Source: Streptomyces sp. NBC_01497 (GTDB lineage: Bacteria; Actinomycetota; Actinomycetes; Streptomycetales; Streptomycetaceae). Taken from it: 64,000 nucleotides of DNA. Position numbers and translations under genes: made by a program. Shown here one piece after another: positions 57,281 through 64,000 of the stretch. Location: NCBI RefSeq assembly GCF_036250695.1, contig NZ_CP109427.1:5828001-5892000 (forward strand), written 5' to 3'. Every line of letters begins with the position of its first letter. Within the stretch, counting starts at the first letter, position 1. The notes below the pieces were generated by a model that was given only the letters and a program-made list of their open reading frames with translations, ran no database searches and had not been told where the DNA came from.

Positions 57281-57718
57281 GTGAGCGCGACCGCGGACCA
57301 CGCGGAGGAGCGGACCAACCAGGCGGCTCGTCTGGGGTTCGAGCCCGGACAGGTGGTCCAGGAGATCGGTTACGACGAAGACGTCGAGCCGGAACTCCGT
57401 GAGTCCATTGAGGCCGTCACCGGCCAGAACCTCGTCGACGAGGAGTACGACGACGTTGCCGACGCCGTCCTCCTCTGGTTCAGGGACGAGGACGGCGACC
57501 TTACGGACGCGCTGGTTGACGCCATCGGTCTGATCGAGGACGGCGGCGTGATCTGGCTGCTGACGCCCAAGACCGGGCGCGACGGCTACGTCGAGCCGAG
57601 CGACATCAACGAGGCCGCCCAGACGGCGGGCCTGTCGCAGACCAGGAGTGTCAACGCAGGCAAGGACTGGACCGGCAGCCGGCTCGTGACGCCCAAGACG
57701 GCGAAGACCAAGCGCTGA
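57281..57718 (+). CDS. DUF3052 protein
   Basis: 145 aa, GTG 57281 with AGGAGG 7 nt upstream. Typical DUF3052: NQAARLGFEPGQVVQEIGYDEDVEPELRESIEAVTGQNLVDEEYDDVADAVLLWFRDEDGDLTDALVDAIGLIEDGGVIWLLTPKTGRDGYVEPSDI-like order, seen here in pieces QVVQEIGYDEDV, VLLWFRDEDGDL and GVIWLLTPKTGRDG. A small acidic cytoplasmic protein conserved beside aceE in streptomycetes. No known activity. Confidence 0.9.
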   Translation: MSATADHAEERTNQAARLGFEPGQVVQEIGYDEDVEPELRESIEAVTGQNLVDEEYDDVADAVLLWFRDEDGDLTDALVDAIGLIEDGGVIWLLTPKTGRDGYVEPSDINEAAQTAGLSQTRSVNAGKDWTGSRLVTPKTAKTKR

Positions 57719-57732
57719 ACCCGTGACCCCGG

Positions 57733-57768
57733 CCCGGCCCCGTGGCGCTCCGTCGAGCGGGGGCCGGG
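57733..57768 (+). terminator. Hairpin after the DUF3052 gene
   Basis: CCCGGCCCC, 18-nt loop, GGGGCCGGG, a perfect 9-bp stem 15 bp after the stop. Confidence 0.55.
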
Positions 57769-57771
57769 ACG

Positions 57772-57789
57772 GGGGGGACATGTCCCCCC
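57772..57789. terminator. 18-bp palindrome following the first hairpin
   Basis: GGGGGGACA followed by TGTCCCCCC, a perfect palindrome. With the hairpin just before it, it probably forms a double terminator. Confidence 0.5.
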
Positions 57790-57909
57790 GCCGTCGACGT
57801 GTACGGCGGGGGTTCACCCGTCCAGGCGTATGCGCCGATCCGTGCGTAGGCTGGTCGGTGTGCGGGCGGCCGGCGGGCAGAGGCCGCCCTCCGTGAAAGG
57901 ACACGCCTC

Positions 57910-58374
57910 ATGGCCGTCATGGTCGGCGCCACGGCGCCTGATCTCACCCTCCAGGACCAGAACGGCAGGACCGTTCGGCTCTCGGACTTCCGGGGACCCG
58001 ACGGGCGCAACGTGGTCCTGGTCTTCTATCCGCATGCCTTCAGCGGTACCTGCACGGGCGAACTCCAGGAGCTCCGCGACCGTGCGGACGCCTTCGCCGA
58101 GCGGGGCGCCCAGCTACTCGGCTGCTCCGTCGACTCGGTCTACTCCCAGCGTGCCTTCGCCGACAGCGAGGGCATCGGCTTCCCGCTGCTGGCCGATTTC
58201 TGGCCGCACGGCGAGGTGGCCCGCGCGTACGGAGTGCTCGACGAGCAGCGGGGCCGGCCGGTGCGCGGCACGTTCGTGATCGACACGGCGGGCGTCGTGC
58301 GCTGGAGCGTCGTCAACCCGGTCCACGAGGCCCGGGACAGCGGTGCGTATCTGAAGGCCCTCGACGAGCTCTGA
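57910..58374 (+). CDS. Peroxiredoxin (AhpE/BCP type)
   Basis: 154 aa, ATG 57910, AAAGGA upstream. Thioredoxin-fold peroxiredoxin: [42 protein letters not shown] with the peroxidatic Cys48 and Thr/Ser before it, then [41 protein letters not shown] (seen as separate pieces [13 protein letters not shown] and [11 protein letters not shown]) and [13 protein letters not shown]. Cys72 is also present. It reduces hydroperoxides with thiol donors. The Ser-Gly replacing the usual Thr-Pro pair of the motif is a mild variation. Confidence 0.9.
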   Translation: MAVMVGATAPDLTLQDQNGRTVRLSDFRGPDGRNVVLVFYPHAFSGTCTGELQELRDRADAFAERGAQLLGCSVDSVYSQRAFADSEGIGFPLLADFWPHGEVARAYGVLDEQRGRPVRGTFVIDTAGVVRWSVVNPVHEARDSGAYLKALDEL

Positions 58375-58375
58375 C

Positions 58376-58438
58376 GAGCCCCTCCCCGTGTGTGTGGGGC
58401 ATACACGCGTTCCGTGTGCATGGAACGCGTCAGGGCTC
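58376..58438. terminator. Two-tier hairpin between peroxiredoxin and terD
   Basis: Outer stem GAGCCC (58376-58381) with GGGCTC (58433-58438). Inner perfect stem ACGCGTTCC (58405-58413) with GGAACGCGT (58422-58430). It begins directly after the peroxiredoxin stop. Confidence 0.55.
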
Positions 58439-58588
58439 GCGCCGTCGGCCGGCGAAATCGCGCGGGTGACGGGAACCGGTCACTAGGATCCAAACGTTGA
58501 TCCGAATGGCAACGCACCAGGGGGCGCGAGGCCCGCGGCAGCTGCCGCTGACCACGGCCGCCGGCCCCGACAACCAATGGGAGGACTC

Positions 58589-59164
58589 GTGGGAGTCAGC
58601 CTCAGCAAGGGCGGAAACGTCTCGCTGACCAAGGCCGCGCCCAACCTGACCGCGGTGACCGTGGGTCTGGGCTGGGACATCCGTACGACGACAGGGCAGG
58701 ACTTCGACCTCGACGCCAGCGCGCTGCTGACGAACGCCGAGGGCAAGGTCACCCAGGACGCGAACTTCGTCTTCTTCAACAACCTCAAGAGCCCCGACGG
58801 CTCCGTCGAGCACACCGGTGACAACCTCACCGGTGAGGGCGAGGGCGACGACGAGCAGATCAAGGTCAGCCTGACCGCGGTCCCCGCCGACATCGAGAAG
58901 ATCGTCTTCCCGGTCTCCATCTACGACGCGGAGACCCGCCAGCAGTCGTTCGGCCAGGTGCGCAACGCGTTCATCCGCGTGGTCAACCAGGCGGACAACA
59001 ACGAACTGGCGCGGTACGACCTGACCGAGGACGCCTCGACGGAGACCGCGATGGTCTTCGGCGAGCTCTACCGCAGCGGCGCGGAGTGGAAGTTCCGCGC
59101 CATCGGCCAGGGGTACGCGTCGGGCCTGCGCGGCATCGCGCAGGACTTCGGCGTCAACGTCTGA
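58589..59164 (+). CDS. terD: TerD-family protein, copy 1
   Basis: 191 aa, GTG 58589 with GGAGG 5 nt upstream; the ATG at 58577 lacks one. TerD marks: [70 protein letters not shown] (Ca2+-binding acids), [40 protein letters not shown]. TerD proteins bind calcium and are tied to tellurite, phage and stress resistance and, in streptomycetes, to development. It shares most residues with the copy at 59533. Confidence 0.94.
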   Translation: MGVSLSKGGNVSLTKAAPNLTAVTVGLGWDIRTTTGQDFDLDASALLTNAEGKVTQDANFVFFNNLKSPDGSVEHTGDNLTGEGEGDDEQIKVSLTAVPADIEKIVFPVSIYDAETRQQSFGQVRNAFIRVVNQADNNELARYDLTEDASTETAMVFGELYRSGAEWKFRAIGQGYASGLRGIAQDFGVNV

Positions 59165-59532
59165 CCGTCGCCGGACCGGCGTCACCCGTTCCACCAGGCA
59201 CGACAGCTCTCCGTCCGGCGTCGCACCTCATCCGTGCGGCGCCGGACGTGCTCTCGGCGGATACGGCGGAGGCCGCCCGTGCCACGGCCCGGTAACCGAT
59301 TCGGGTCGAAGTGGCGTGAAGTGCATGAAGGACACCCCGATGGGCAGGACGTCAACGCGTCCTGCCCGCACGGGCGGCGCGCCCGTACCGGCCGTGCCGC
59401 CGCGCCACGGCAGCCCCGCACTGCCGTCTCGTACGCACCACCGGCACCACCCGTAGCACCGGCACCACCCGCACCACCCGCACTGCCTGTTTCACCGCAT
59501 CGCAGCGGATCACTCTCGGGGAGGACAACACC
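59165..59532. other. Intergenic region between the two terD genes
   Basis: 368 bp. Near 59436-59490 there are short repeats of CACCGGCACCACCC and GCACCACC type. A promoter for the second terD may be here, but I could not define boxes. No gene is supported. Confidence 0.5.
59436..59487 (+). repeat. Short degenerate repeats of GCACCACCSG type
   Basis: About five imperfect units built from GCACCACCGG, GTAGCACCGG and GCACCACCCG. They lie roughly 45-95 bp before ATG 59533. The function is unknown. Confidence 0.5.
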
Positions 59533-60108
59533 ATGGGCGTCACACTCGCCAAGGGAGGCAATGTCTCCCTCTCCAAAGCCGCACCGAACCTCACGCAGGT
59601 GCTCGTCGGGCTCGGCTGGGATGCCCGCTCCACCACCGGAGCGGACTTCGACCTCGACGCCAGCGCGCTGATGTGCCGCGAGGGCCGGGTCATGGGGGAC
59701 GAGTTCTTCATCTTCTACAACAACCTCACAAGCCCCGAAGGTTCGGTCGAGCACACCGGTGACAACCTCACCGGTGAGGGCGAGGGCGACGACGAGACGC
59801 TGCTCGTGGACCTGTCCAAGGTGCCCGAGTCCTGCGACAAGATCGTCTTCCCGGTGTCGATCCACGACGCCGATAATCGCCGCCAGACCTTCGGCCAGGT
59901 CAGCAACGCGTACATCCGCGTCGCCAATCAGGCGGACGGCCAGGAACTGGCCCGCTACGACCTGAGCGAGGACGCCTCCACGGAGACGGCGATGCTCTTC
60001 GGCGAGCTGTACCGGCACGGTGGCGAATGGAAGTTCCGCGCGGTCGGCCAGGGGTACGCGTCGGGCCTTCGGGGCATCGCCCTAGACTTCGGGGTCAACG
60101 TTGCGTAA
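59533..60108 (+). CDS. terD: TerD-family protein, copy 2
   Basis: 191 aa, ATG 59533 with GGGGAGGACAAC upstream. Same layout as copy 1: [108 protein letters not shown]. It differs mainly in the loop around residue 45-60 ([11 protein letters not shown], with an added Cys) and in SCDK near 100. It probably arose by tandem duplication. Followed 48 bp later by the DUF475 gene. Confidence 0.94.
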   Translation: MGVTLAKGGNVSLSKAAPNLTQVLVGLGWDARSTTGADFDLDASALMCREGRVMGDEFFIFYNNLTSPEGSVEHTGDNLTGEGEGDDETLLVDLSKVPESCDKIVFPVSIHDADNRRQTFGQVSNAYIRVANQADGQELARYDLSEDASTETAMLFGELYRHGGEWKFRAVGQGYASGLRGIALDFGVNVA

Positions 60109-60156
60109 AGCAGTGCTCTGCACGGGGGAAAACCCGTATCACCGGATGGGGTAGCA

Positions 60157-61314
60157 GTGATCCTGAAAACCTTTCGCTGGCCGATGGTCATCACGGTCCT
60201 GGCGCTGGCCGCCACGGCCGTGTTCTGGGGGTGGGAGGCTTTCGGCGTCGTCCTGATCCTGTCGGTCCTGGAGATCTCGCTTTCCTTCGACAACGCGGTC
60301 GTCAACGCCGGTGTGCTGAAGAAGCTCAATGCCTTCTGGCAGAAGATCTTCCTCACCATCGGCGTGCTGATCGCCGTGTTCGGTATGCGCCTGGTCTTCC
60401 CCGTGCTGATCGTCGCCATCACGGCCAAGGTGAACCCCGTCGAGGCGGTGCGGCTGGCGGTCAACGACCCCAGCCGGTATGAGTCGCTGGTCACGGACGC
60501 GCACCCCGCCATCGCCGCGTTCGGCGGCATCTTCCTGCTGATGATCTTCCTGGACTTCATCCTGGAGGACCGCGACATCAAGTGGCTGGCCTGGATCGAG
60601 CGGCCTCTCGCCAAGCTCGGCAAGGTCGACATGCTGTCGGTCTGCGTCGCGCTGATCGTCCTTCTCGTCACGTCGCTCACGTTCGCCGTCCACGCGCACA
60701 CCAGCGCGGGTCATGGCGTGGACAAGTCCTCGACGGTCCTGCTCGCGGGTGTCGCCGGCCTCATCACGTACCTGGTCGTCGGCGGTCTCTCCGGGCACTT
60801 CGAGAACAACCTGGAGGAGCAGGAGGAACGCGAGGAGGAGGAGCAGGAGAAGGCGCGCGCGGAGGGCCGCGCGATCTCGGCGGTCGGTATGGCCGGCAAG
60901 GCCGCGTTCTTCATGTTCCTCTACCTGGAAGTGCTCGACGCGTCGTTCTCGTTCGACGGCGTCATCGGCGCCTTCGCGATCACCAACCACATCTTCTGGA
61001 TGGCGGTCGGCCTCGGCATCGGCGCCCTGTACATCCGGTCGCTGACGGTCTACCTCGTACGGCAGGGCACCCTGGACGACTACGTCTACCTGGAGCACGG
61101 GGCGCACTACGCGATCGGCGCGCTGGCCGTGATCCTCTTCGTCACCATCCAGCACGAGATCAACGAGGTGGTCACGGGCCTCGTCGGCGTCGTCCTCATC
61201 GGGGCCTCGTTCTGGTCGTCCATCCGCAGGAACAAGGCCATCGAGGCCCGCGGCGACGGCGGTGACGGCGGCCCCCAGGGCGGCTCCCAGGAGCGGGCGG
61301 GCGCGCAGGTCTGA
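60157..61314 (+). CDS. DUF475/TerC-like integral membrane protein
   Basis: 385 aa, GTG 60157 after GGGGTAGCA. About nine hydrophobic segments. The two repeated acidic motifs of TerC-related proteins are present: LEISLSFDNAVVNAGVL (helix 2) and LDASFSFDGVIGAFAI (helix 7). These Asp/Asn/Ser residues in the membrane suggest metal-ion transport. Residues about 222-245 are a Glu-rich cytoplasmic loop (NNLEEQEEREEEEQEKARAEG). Directly after terD copy 2, probably one operon. Known TerC-like proteins work with TerD in metal stress and, in some bacteria, in manganese handling. Confidence 0.9.
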   Translation: MILKTFRWPMVITVLALAATAVFWGWEAFGVVLILSVLEISLSFDNAVVNAGVLKKLNAFWQKIFLTIGVLIAVFGMRLVFPVLIVAITAKVNPVEAVRLAVNDPSRYESLVTDAHPAIAAFGGIFLLMIFLDFILEDRDIKWLAWIERPLAKLGKVDMLSVCVALIVLLVTSLTFAVHAHTSAGHGVDKSSTVLLAGVAGLITYLVVGGLSGHFENNLEEQEEREEEEQEKARAEGRAISAVGMAGKAAFFMFLYLEVLDASFSFDGVIGAFAITNHIFWMAVGLGIGALYIRSLTVYLVRQGTLDDYVYLEHGAHYAIGALAVILFVTIQHEINEVVTGLVGVVLIGASFWSSIRRNKAIEARGDGGDGGPQGGSQERAGAQV

Positions 61315-61403
61315 CGCGGGCGCGGTCCCGCGCCCTGCCCGGCGCGCATGTCGCACGGATATGCCCGTGCGCGACACGTGTGCGACTCCGTGCGACCCCG
61401 TGT

Positions 61404-61422
61404 GACCCGCCGGGGGCGGGTC
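61404..61422. terminator. GC hairpin after the DUF475 gene
   Basis: GACCCGCC, GGG, GGCGGGTC, a perfect 8-bp stem. Flanking CCCCG and CGGGG can extend it after a small bulge. About 90 bp after the stop. Confidence 0.5.
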
Positions 61423-61535
61423 GCGGGGTGTGCGGCGCGGCCGGGTGCGGGAACTCTTCCTTACGGGACGGTCCCGGGCGAAGCCCCGAGGACCGCCCGT
61501 GGTCTCAGGCCGGACGCACGAGGGTGGGAGTCAGC

Positions 61536-62273
61536 ATGTCTTTCTGGGACGGTCTGCGGCCAGGGGGAGGGGCGGCGCAGTTCGATTCGGGCAGCGCCGC
61601 GAGCAACTCCATCGAACTGACCAAGCGGCATCCGACGGTGTCGCTGTCCAAACAGGACGCGGCGACGGGCAACCTCCGGGTCAACCTGTCCTGGCGGATG
61701 CGCACTTCGGACATCGAGGGCCGGTCGAAGCAGAGCGGGCTGCTGCGCCACCCGTTCAAGCTGTTCCAGCCCGAGGTGGTGCAGGCGCACACACAGGGCA
61801 TGGTCAACGTCGACCTGGACCTCGGCTGCCTCTACGAACTGTCGGACGGCAGCAAGGGGGTCGTCCAGCCGCTGGGCGGCTTCTTCGGGGATCTCAACAT
61901 CGCCCCGTACATCAAGCTGAGTGGTGACGACAGGTTCGGCGCACCGTCCGGCGAGACGATCTTCGTCAATCTCGACCACCGGGACGAGATCAAGCGCCTG
62001 CTGTTCTTCGCCTACATCTACGACCAGACGCCGGCGTTCGACCGTACGCACGCGACGGTGACCCTCTACCCGAGCAACGGCCCGCGCGTCGAGATCGAAC
62101 TGGACGAGCGCGCGCCGGAAGCCAGGTCCTGCGCGGTGTTCTCGATGGAGAACGTGAAGGGCGACCTGCTCGTACGCCGCGAGGTCAAGTTCGTCTACGG
62201 CTTCCAGGCCGAGCTGGACCGGCTGTACGGCTGGGGCCTGCAGTGGGGCCGGGGGTACAAGACGAAGGCCTGA
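61536..62273 (+). CDS. TerA/TerD-domain tellurium resistance protein
   Basis: 245 aa, ATG 61536 with GGGTGGGAG upstream. It is longer than TerD: an N-terminal Ser/Gly leader, then SIELTKRHPTVSLSKQDAATGNLRVNLSWRMRTSD in pieces, a region LLRHPFKLFQPEVVQAHTQG, and the TerD-like core VDLDLGCLYELSDGSKGVVQPLGG, GETIFVNLDHRDEIKRLLFFAYIYDQTPAFDRTHATV, and C-terminal EVKFVYGFQAELDRLYGWGLQW. This matches TerA-type proteins. Likely calcium-binding and part of the Ter stress complex. Confidence 0.88.
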   Translation: MSFWDGLRPGGGAAQFDSGSAASNSIELTKRHPTVSLSKQDAATGNLRVNLSWRMRTSDIEGRSKQSGLLRHPFKLFQPEVVQAHTQGMVNVDLDLGCLYELSDGSKGVVQPLGGFFGDLNIAPYIKLSGDDRFGAPSGETIFVNLDHRDEIKRLLFFAYIYDQTPAFDRTHATVTLYPSNGPRVEIELDERAPEARSCAVFSMENVKGDLLVRREVKFVYGFQAELDRLYGWGLQWGRGYKTKA

Positions 62274-62678
62274 GGCGTCGGACCCGGCGCAGGAGCGCCG
62301 CGGCCGACCGGGGGAGGGACTCGGTCGCGCTGGGACCCGGTGCTGGGGGGCGAGATCATGGGGACCGGGGCCCGGAGCGGGGGTGGTTCCGGGGACCGGT
62401 CCACCTGAGGGAGAGCGTGGTCACGGAGGGCGGTCGCCTCGCGGCGGAAGGCTCCGTGGGGCTTCAGCCGAACGATCTTCCCCACGGGCGAGGGGTGGAG
62501 CCCGGGGACACTGTCCCCTCCGTGGCCACTCTCGCTCCAACACACCTGCCCGTCCCGGTGTTCCCGGGCCCCGCAGCAGCGCCGGACGGCTGCCCCGCAC
62601 GCCTGCCGTGACACCGGCCCTCCCGACATCGCCGCCGGTCGCCGGGCATGGAAAACGCGCGAGGGGTACCCGGTCGTC
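62274..62678. other. Intergenic region with an inverted-repeat element
   Basis: 405 bp between the TerA-like gene and the small DUF6480 gene. It holds the structured element at 62402-62548 and no supported gene. The ATG of the next gene has only weak upstream AGGGGT as a ribosome site. Confidence 0.55.
62402..62548. repeat. Nested inverted-repeat element, MITE-like or structured RNA
   Basis: The arms GAGGGAGAGCGTGGTCACGG (to 62429, ending AGG) and its near reverse complement at 62517-62538 pair over about 22 bp with one bulge and few mismatches. Inside are a second stem, CCGTGGGG (62454) with CCCCACGG (62480), and a palindrome, GGGGACA-C-TGTCCCC (62504-62518). CACCTG flanks the element on both sides (62402 and 62543), as a short target duplication might. 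Confidence 0.5.
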
Positions 62679-62900
62679 ATGAGAACCGCCAATCCGGATC
62701 CCGATCCGCTCACCACCACCGGGCTCGAACCCGGGGGCGGGGTGCCGCCCGGTGAGACACCTCCCGCGGAGGGCAGCACCTCCGAGGCCGGACCCCGGCA
62801 GGAGACGTCCCGGGGGTGGGCCGGGGTGCCCCTGACCCTGATCCTGGTGCTCGCCGGGGTGGTCGCGGCCTTCTTCCTGGCCTACGCCGTGGTCGTGTGA
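62679..62900 (+). CDS. Small single-pass membrane protein (DUF6480-like)
   Basis: 73 aa, ATG 62679. A polar, Pro/Gly/Glu-rich N-terminal half (DPDPLTTTGLEPGGGVPPGETPP) is followed by one hydrophobic helix at the very end (VPLTLILVLAGVVAAFFLAYAVVV). DPDPxxTxGLEPGGGVPPGETPP is the hallmark of DUF6480 peptides that I recall from streptomycetes. Tail-anchored topology is likely. Function unknown. Confidence 0.8.
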   Translation: MRTANPDPDPLTTTGLEPGGGVPPGETPPAEGSTSEAGPRQETSRGWAGVPLTLILVLAGVVAAFFLAYAVVV

Positions 62901-62958
62901 AGAGATCCCACCGCCGGGGCCGTTGACGGGCCGCCGACGGGGTGACGCCTTGGGCGGC

Positions 62959-63825
62959 CTAGGCGTCGCGCAGGAACTGCGGGCCCATCGGCGGGAGCCG
63001 GAAGGCCGGGTCCGGTGCGGGGGCCGCCGCAGCGGCGGGCTGGGGGTAGCCGTAGCCGTAGGGCGGGGGCGAGGCGGGCTGGGGATAACCGTAGGCGGGG
63101 TCCCCCGCGGGCACGGGCGGCGCCGCGTGCGGGTATCCGTAGGCCGGTGCGGGCGGCGCGAAGGGACTCGCCGGGCCGGCCGGCGACCCGTCGCCCGACG
63201 CGCCGGAGCCGCCGAGGTCGGCTCCGGCCGGACGGGCCGCGGCAGCGTGCGTCGCGTCCTCGTCGACGGCGCCTCCGGTGTCCGTCTCGTCCACGGAGAT
63301 GCCGAACGCCGTGGCGAGCCCGACCAGGCCGGTCGGGTACCCCTGGCCCACGGCGCGGAACTTCCAGCCGTCGCCCCGCCGGTAGAGCTCGCCGCAGATG
63401 ATGGCGGTCTCCTCGCCGGTCTCCGGGTGTACGTCGAAGAGCGCGACGGGATCGCCCTCGGGGTCCGCCGTGTCGTACAGCAGGATCCGCAGATCCCCTA
63501 CGTGGCCGAACGGTTCGCCGTCCGACGATGCGGCGAGTACGACCTGGTCGACCGACGGGTCCAGTGCGGCGAGGTCGGCCTCCACCGCGTCGGTCCAGCC
63601 GTCGGACCGCTGCTTCTTCGGCAGCCGCCGCACGACGCCCGAGGGATGGCGCGGCTGGTTGTAGAAGACGAAGTCCTCGTCGGACCGCACGCGTCCGTCA
63701 TGTCCCAGCAGCAGCGCCGACGCGTCCACGTCGGGGACCCCGGGGCCCGGGGTCCAGCGCAGCACGGCCCGTACGGCGCTCACGTCGAGCGGGACGTTGG
63801 AACCCTTCAGCATCGCGTGCGTCAT
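62959..63825 (-). CDS. TerD-family protein with Pro/Tyr/Gly-rich C-terminal tail
   Basis: 288 aa from ATG 63825; ATG 63834 (MARMTHAML) is close to a GGAAGG and is an alternative. The TerD core fills residues 1-190: [84 protein letters not shown]. The rest is low-complexity with repeats [15 protein letters not shown] and PYGYGYPQP and ends in [12 protein letters not shown], which looks conserved. The tail may mediate assembly. It is convergent with the DUF6480 gene. Confidence 0.9.
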   Translation of the reverse strand: MTHAMLKGSNVPLDVSAVRAVLRWTPGPGVPDVDASALLLGHDGRVRSDEDFVFYNQPRHPSGVVRRLPKKQRSDGWTDAVEADLAALDPSVDQVVLAASSDGEPFGHVGDLRILLYDTADPEGDPVALFDVHPETGEETAIICGELYRRGDGWKFRAVGQGYPTGLVGLATAFGISVDETDTGGAVDEDATHAAAARPAGADLGGSGASGDGSPAGPASPFAPPAPAYGYPHAAPPVPAGDPAYGYPQPASPPPYGYGYPQPAAAAAPAPDPAFRLPPMGPQFLRDA

Positions 63826-64000
63826 GCGGGCCATCCTGCCTTCCCGGGCCGGAGCGGGACAACGCGGCGTCTGGAGAGCGCGGATCCGCGCGGTCCGCCC
63901 ACGAGGTGCGCACAGTCCGGCCACGGATCGCGTACGGATCCCCTACGGCCCGCACGCGGGCGGCAGCGGCCGGGGCGGGGCGGCGAGGCGTGACCGGAGC

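Noticed and set aside
62471..62503. Single CRISPR-like repeat (CTTCCCC-ACGGGCG-AGGGG type)
   Set aside because: It resembles a type I-E repeat in outline, but there is no second copy at spacer distance and no cas gene. It is explained by the inverted-repeat element.

Overview
The window is chromosomal DNA of a high-GC actinomycete, almost certainly a Streptomyces. GC is above 70 percent, codon third positions are strongly G/C, GTG and TTG starts are common, and many genes appear to have leaderless promoters. Several conserved streptomycete neighbourhoods are present: a fasR-fabD-fabH-acpP-fabF operon with a DUF3145 gene next to it, a homodimeric pyruvate dehydrogenase E1, and a TerD cluster. 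I see no rRNA or tRNA gene, no complete insertion sequence, no prophage and no CRISPR array.

Layout. 0-5.3 kb: a secreted GH59 galactosylceramidase-type enzyme (cut by the window edge), an IclR regulator divergent from an FAD oxidoreductase with three operator-like repeats between them, a MarR remnant and a small unknown protein. 5.8-11.9 kb: a six-gene minus-strand operon with 4-bp overlaps at every junction. It carries a stressosome core (RsbR, RsbS, RsbT), an ATPase-PP2C fusion, a histidine kinase and a receiver-PP2C phosphatase. 12.2-15.3 kb: an ECF sigma factor, a probable anti-sigma protein that combines a ZAS zinc motif with an Asp23-like region, and an Asp23-like protein. A classical Asp23 protein and a small membrane protein are divergent from these. 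15.7-20.3 kb: an SRPBCC protein with a long acidic tail, a helical protein, a protein with a histone-like Lys/Ala tail, and a membrane PP2C phosphatase.

20.8-30.6 kb: a DUF1906 protein, an ATP-grasp protein, a sensor kinase with a degenerate ATPase domain downstream of an MreB/Mbl protein, a zinc-ribbon membrane protein, a MarR regulator divergent from a zinc-free alcohol-dehydrogenase-like reductase, Ohr, and an EI24/CysZ-like membrane protein. 30.8-37.1 kb: a GH3 beta-glucosidase with a divergent TetR, an SGNH lipoprotein, DUF3145 and a beta-hydroxyacid dehydrogenase. 37.1-42.1 kb: the type II fatty-acid synthase operon. 42.2-53.7 kb: pirin, an HSL esterase with a divergent OhrR-type MarR, a serine hydrolase, a GNAT, a MerR plus aldo/keto reductase operon, a DUF4429 protein, a DUF1023-type hydrolase, and a TetR divergent from a DHA2 exporter. 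54-64 kb: aceE, DUF3052, a peroxiredoxin, two TerD proteins, a DUF475 membrane protein, a TerA/TerD-like protein, a DUF6480 peptide and a fourth TerD-domain protein.

How the parts fit. The left third is rich in partner-switching and envelope-stress functions and probably senses stress and relays it by serine/threonine phosphorylation. The middle is core lipid synthesis and redox defence. The right end is the streptomycete Ter region. The parts most worth study are the extended stressosome operon, the ECF/ZAS-Asp23 module, and the oppositely charged SRPBCC and Lys/Ala-tail proteins. Product names rest on motifs I recognise by eye. No database search was run.
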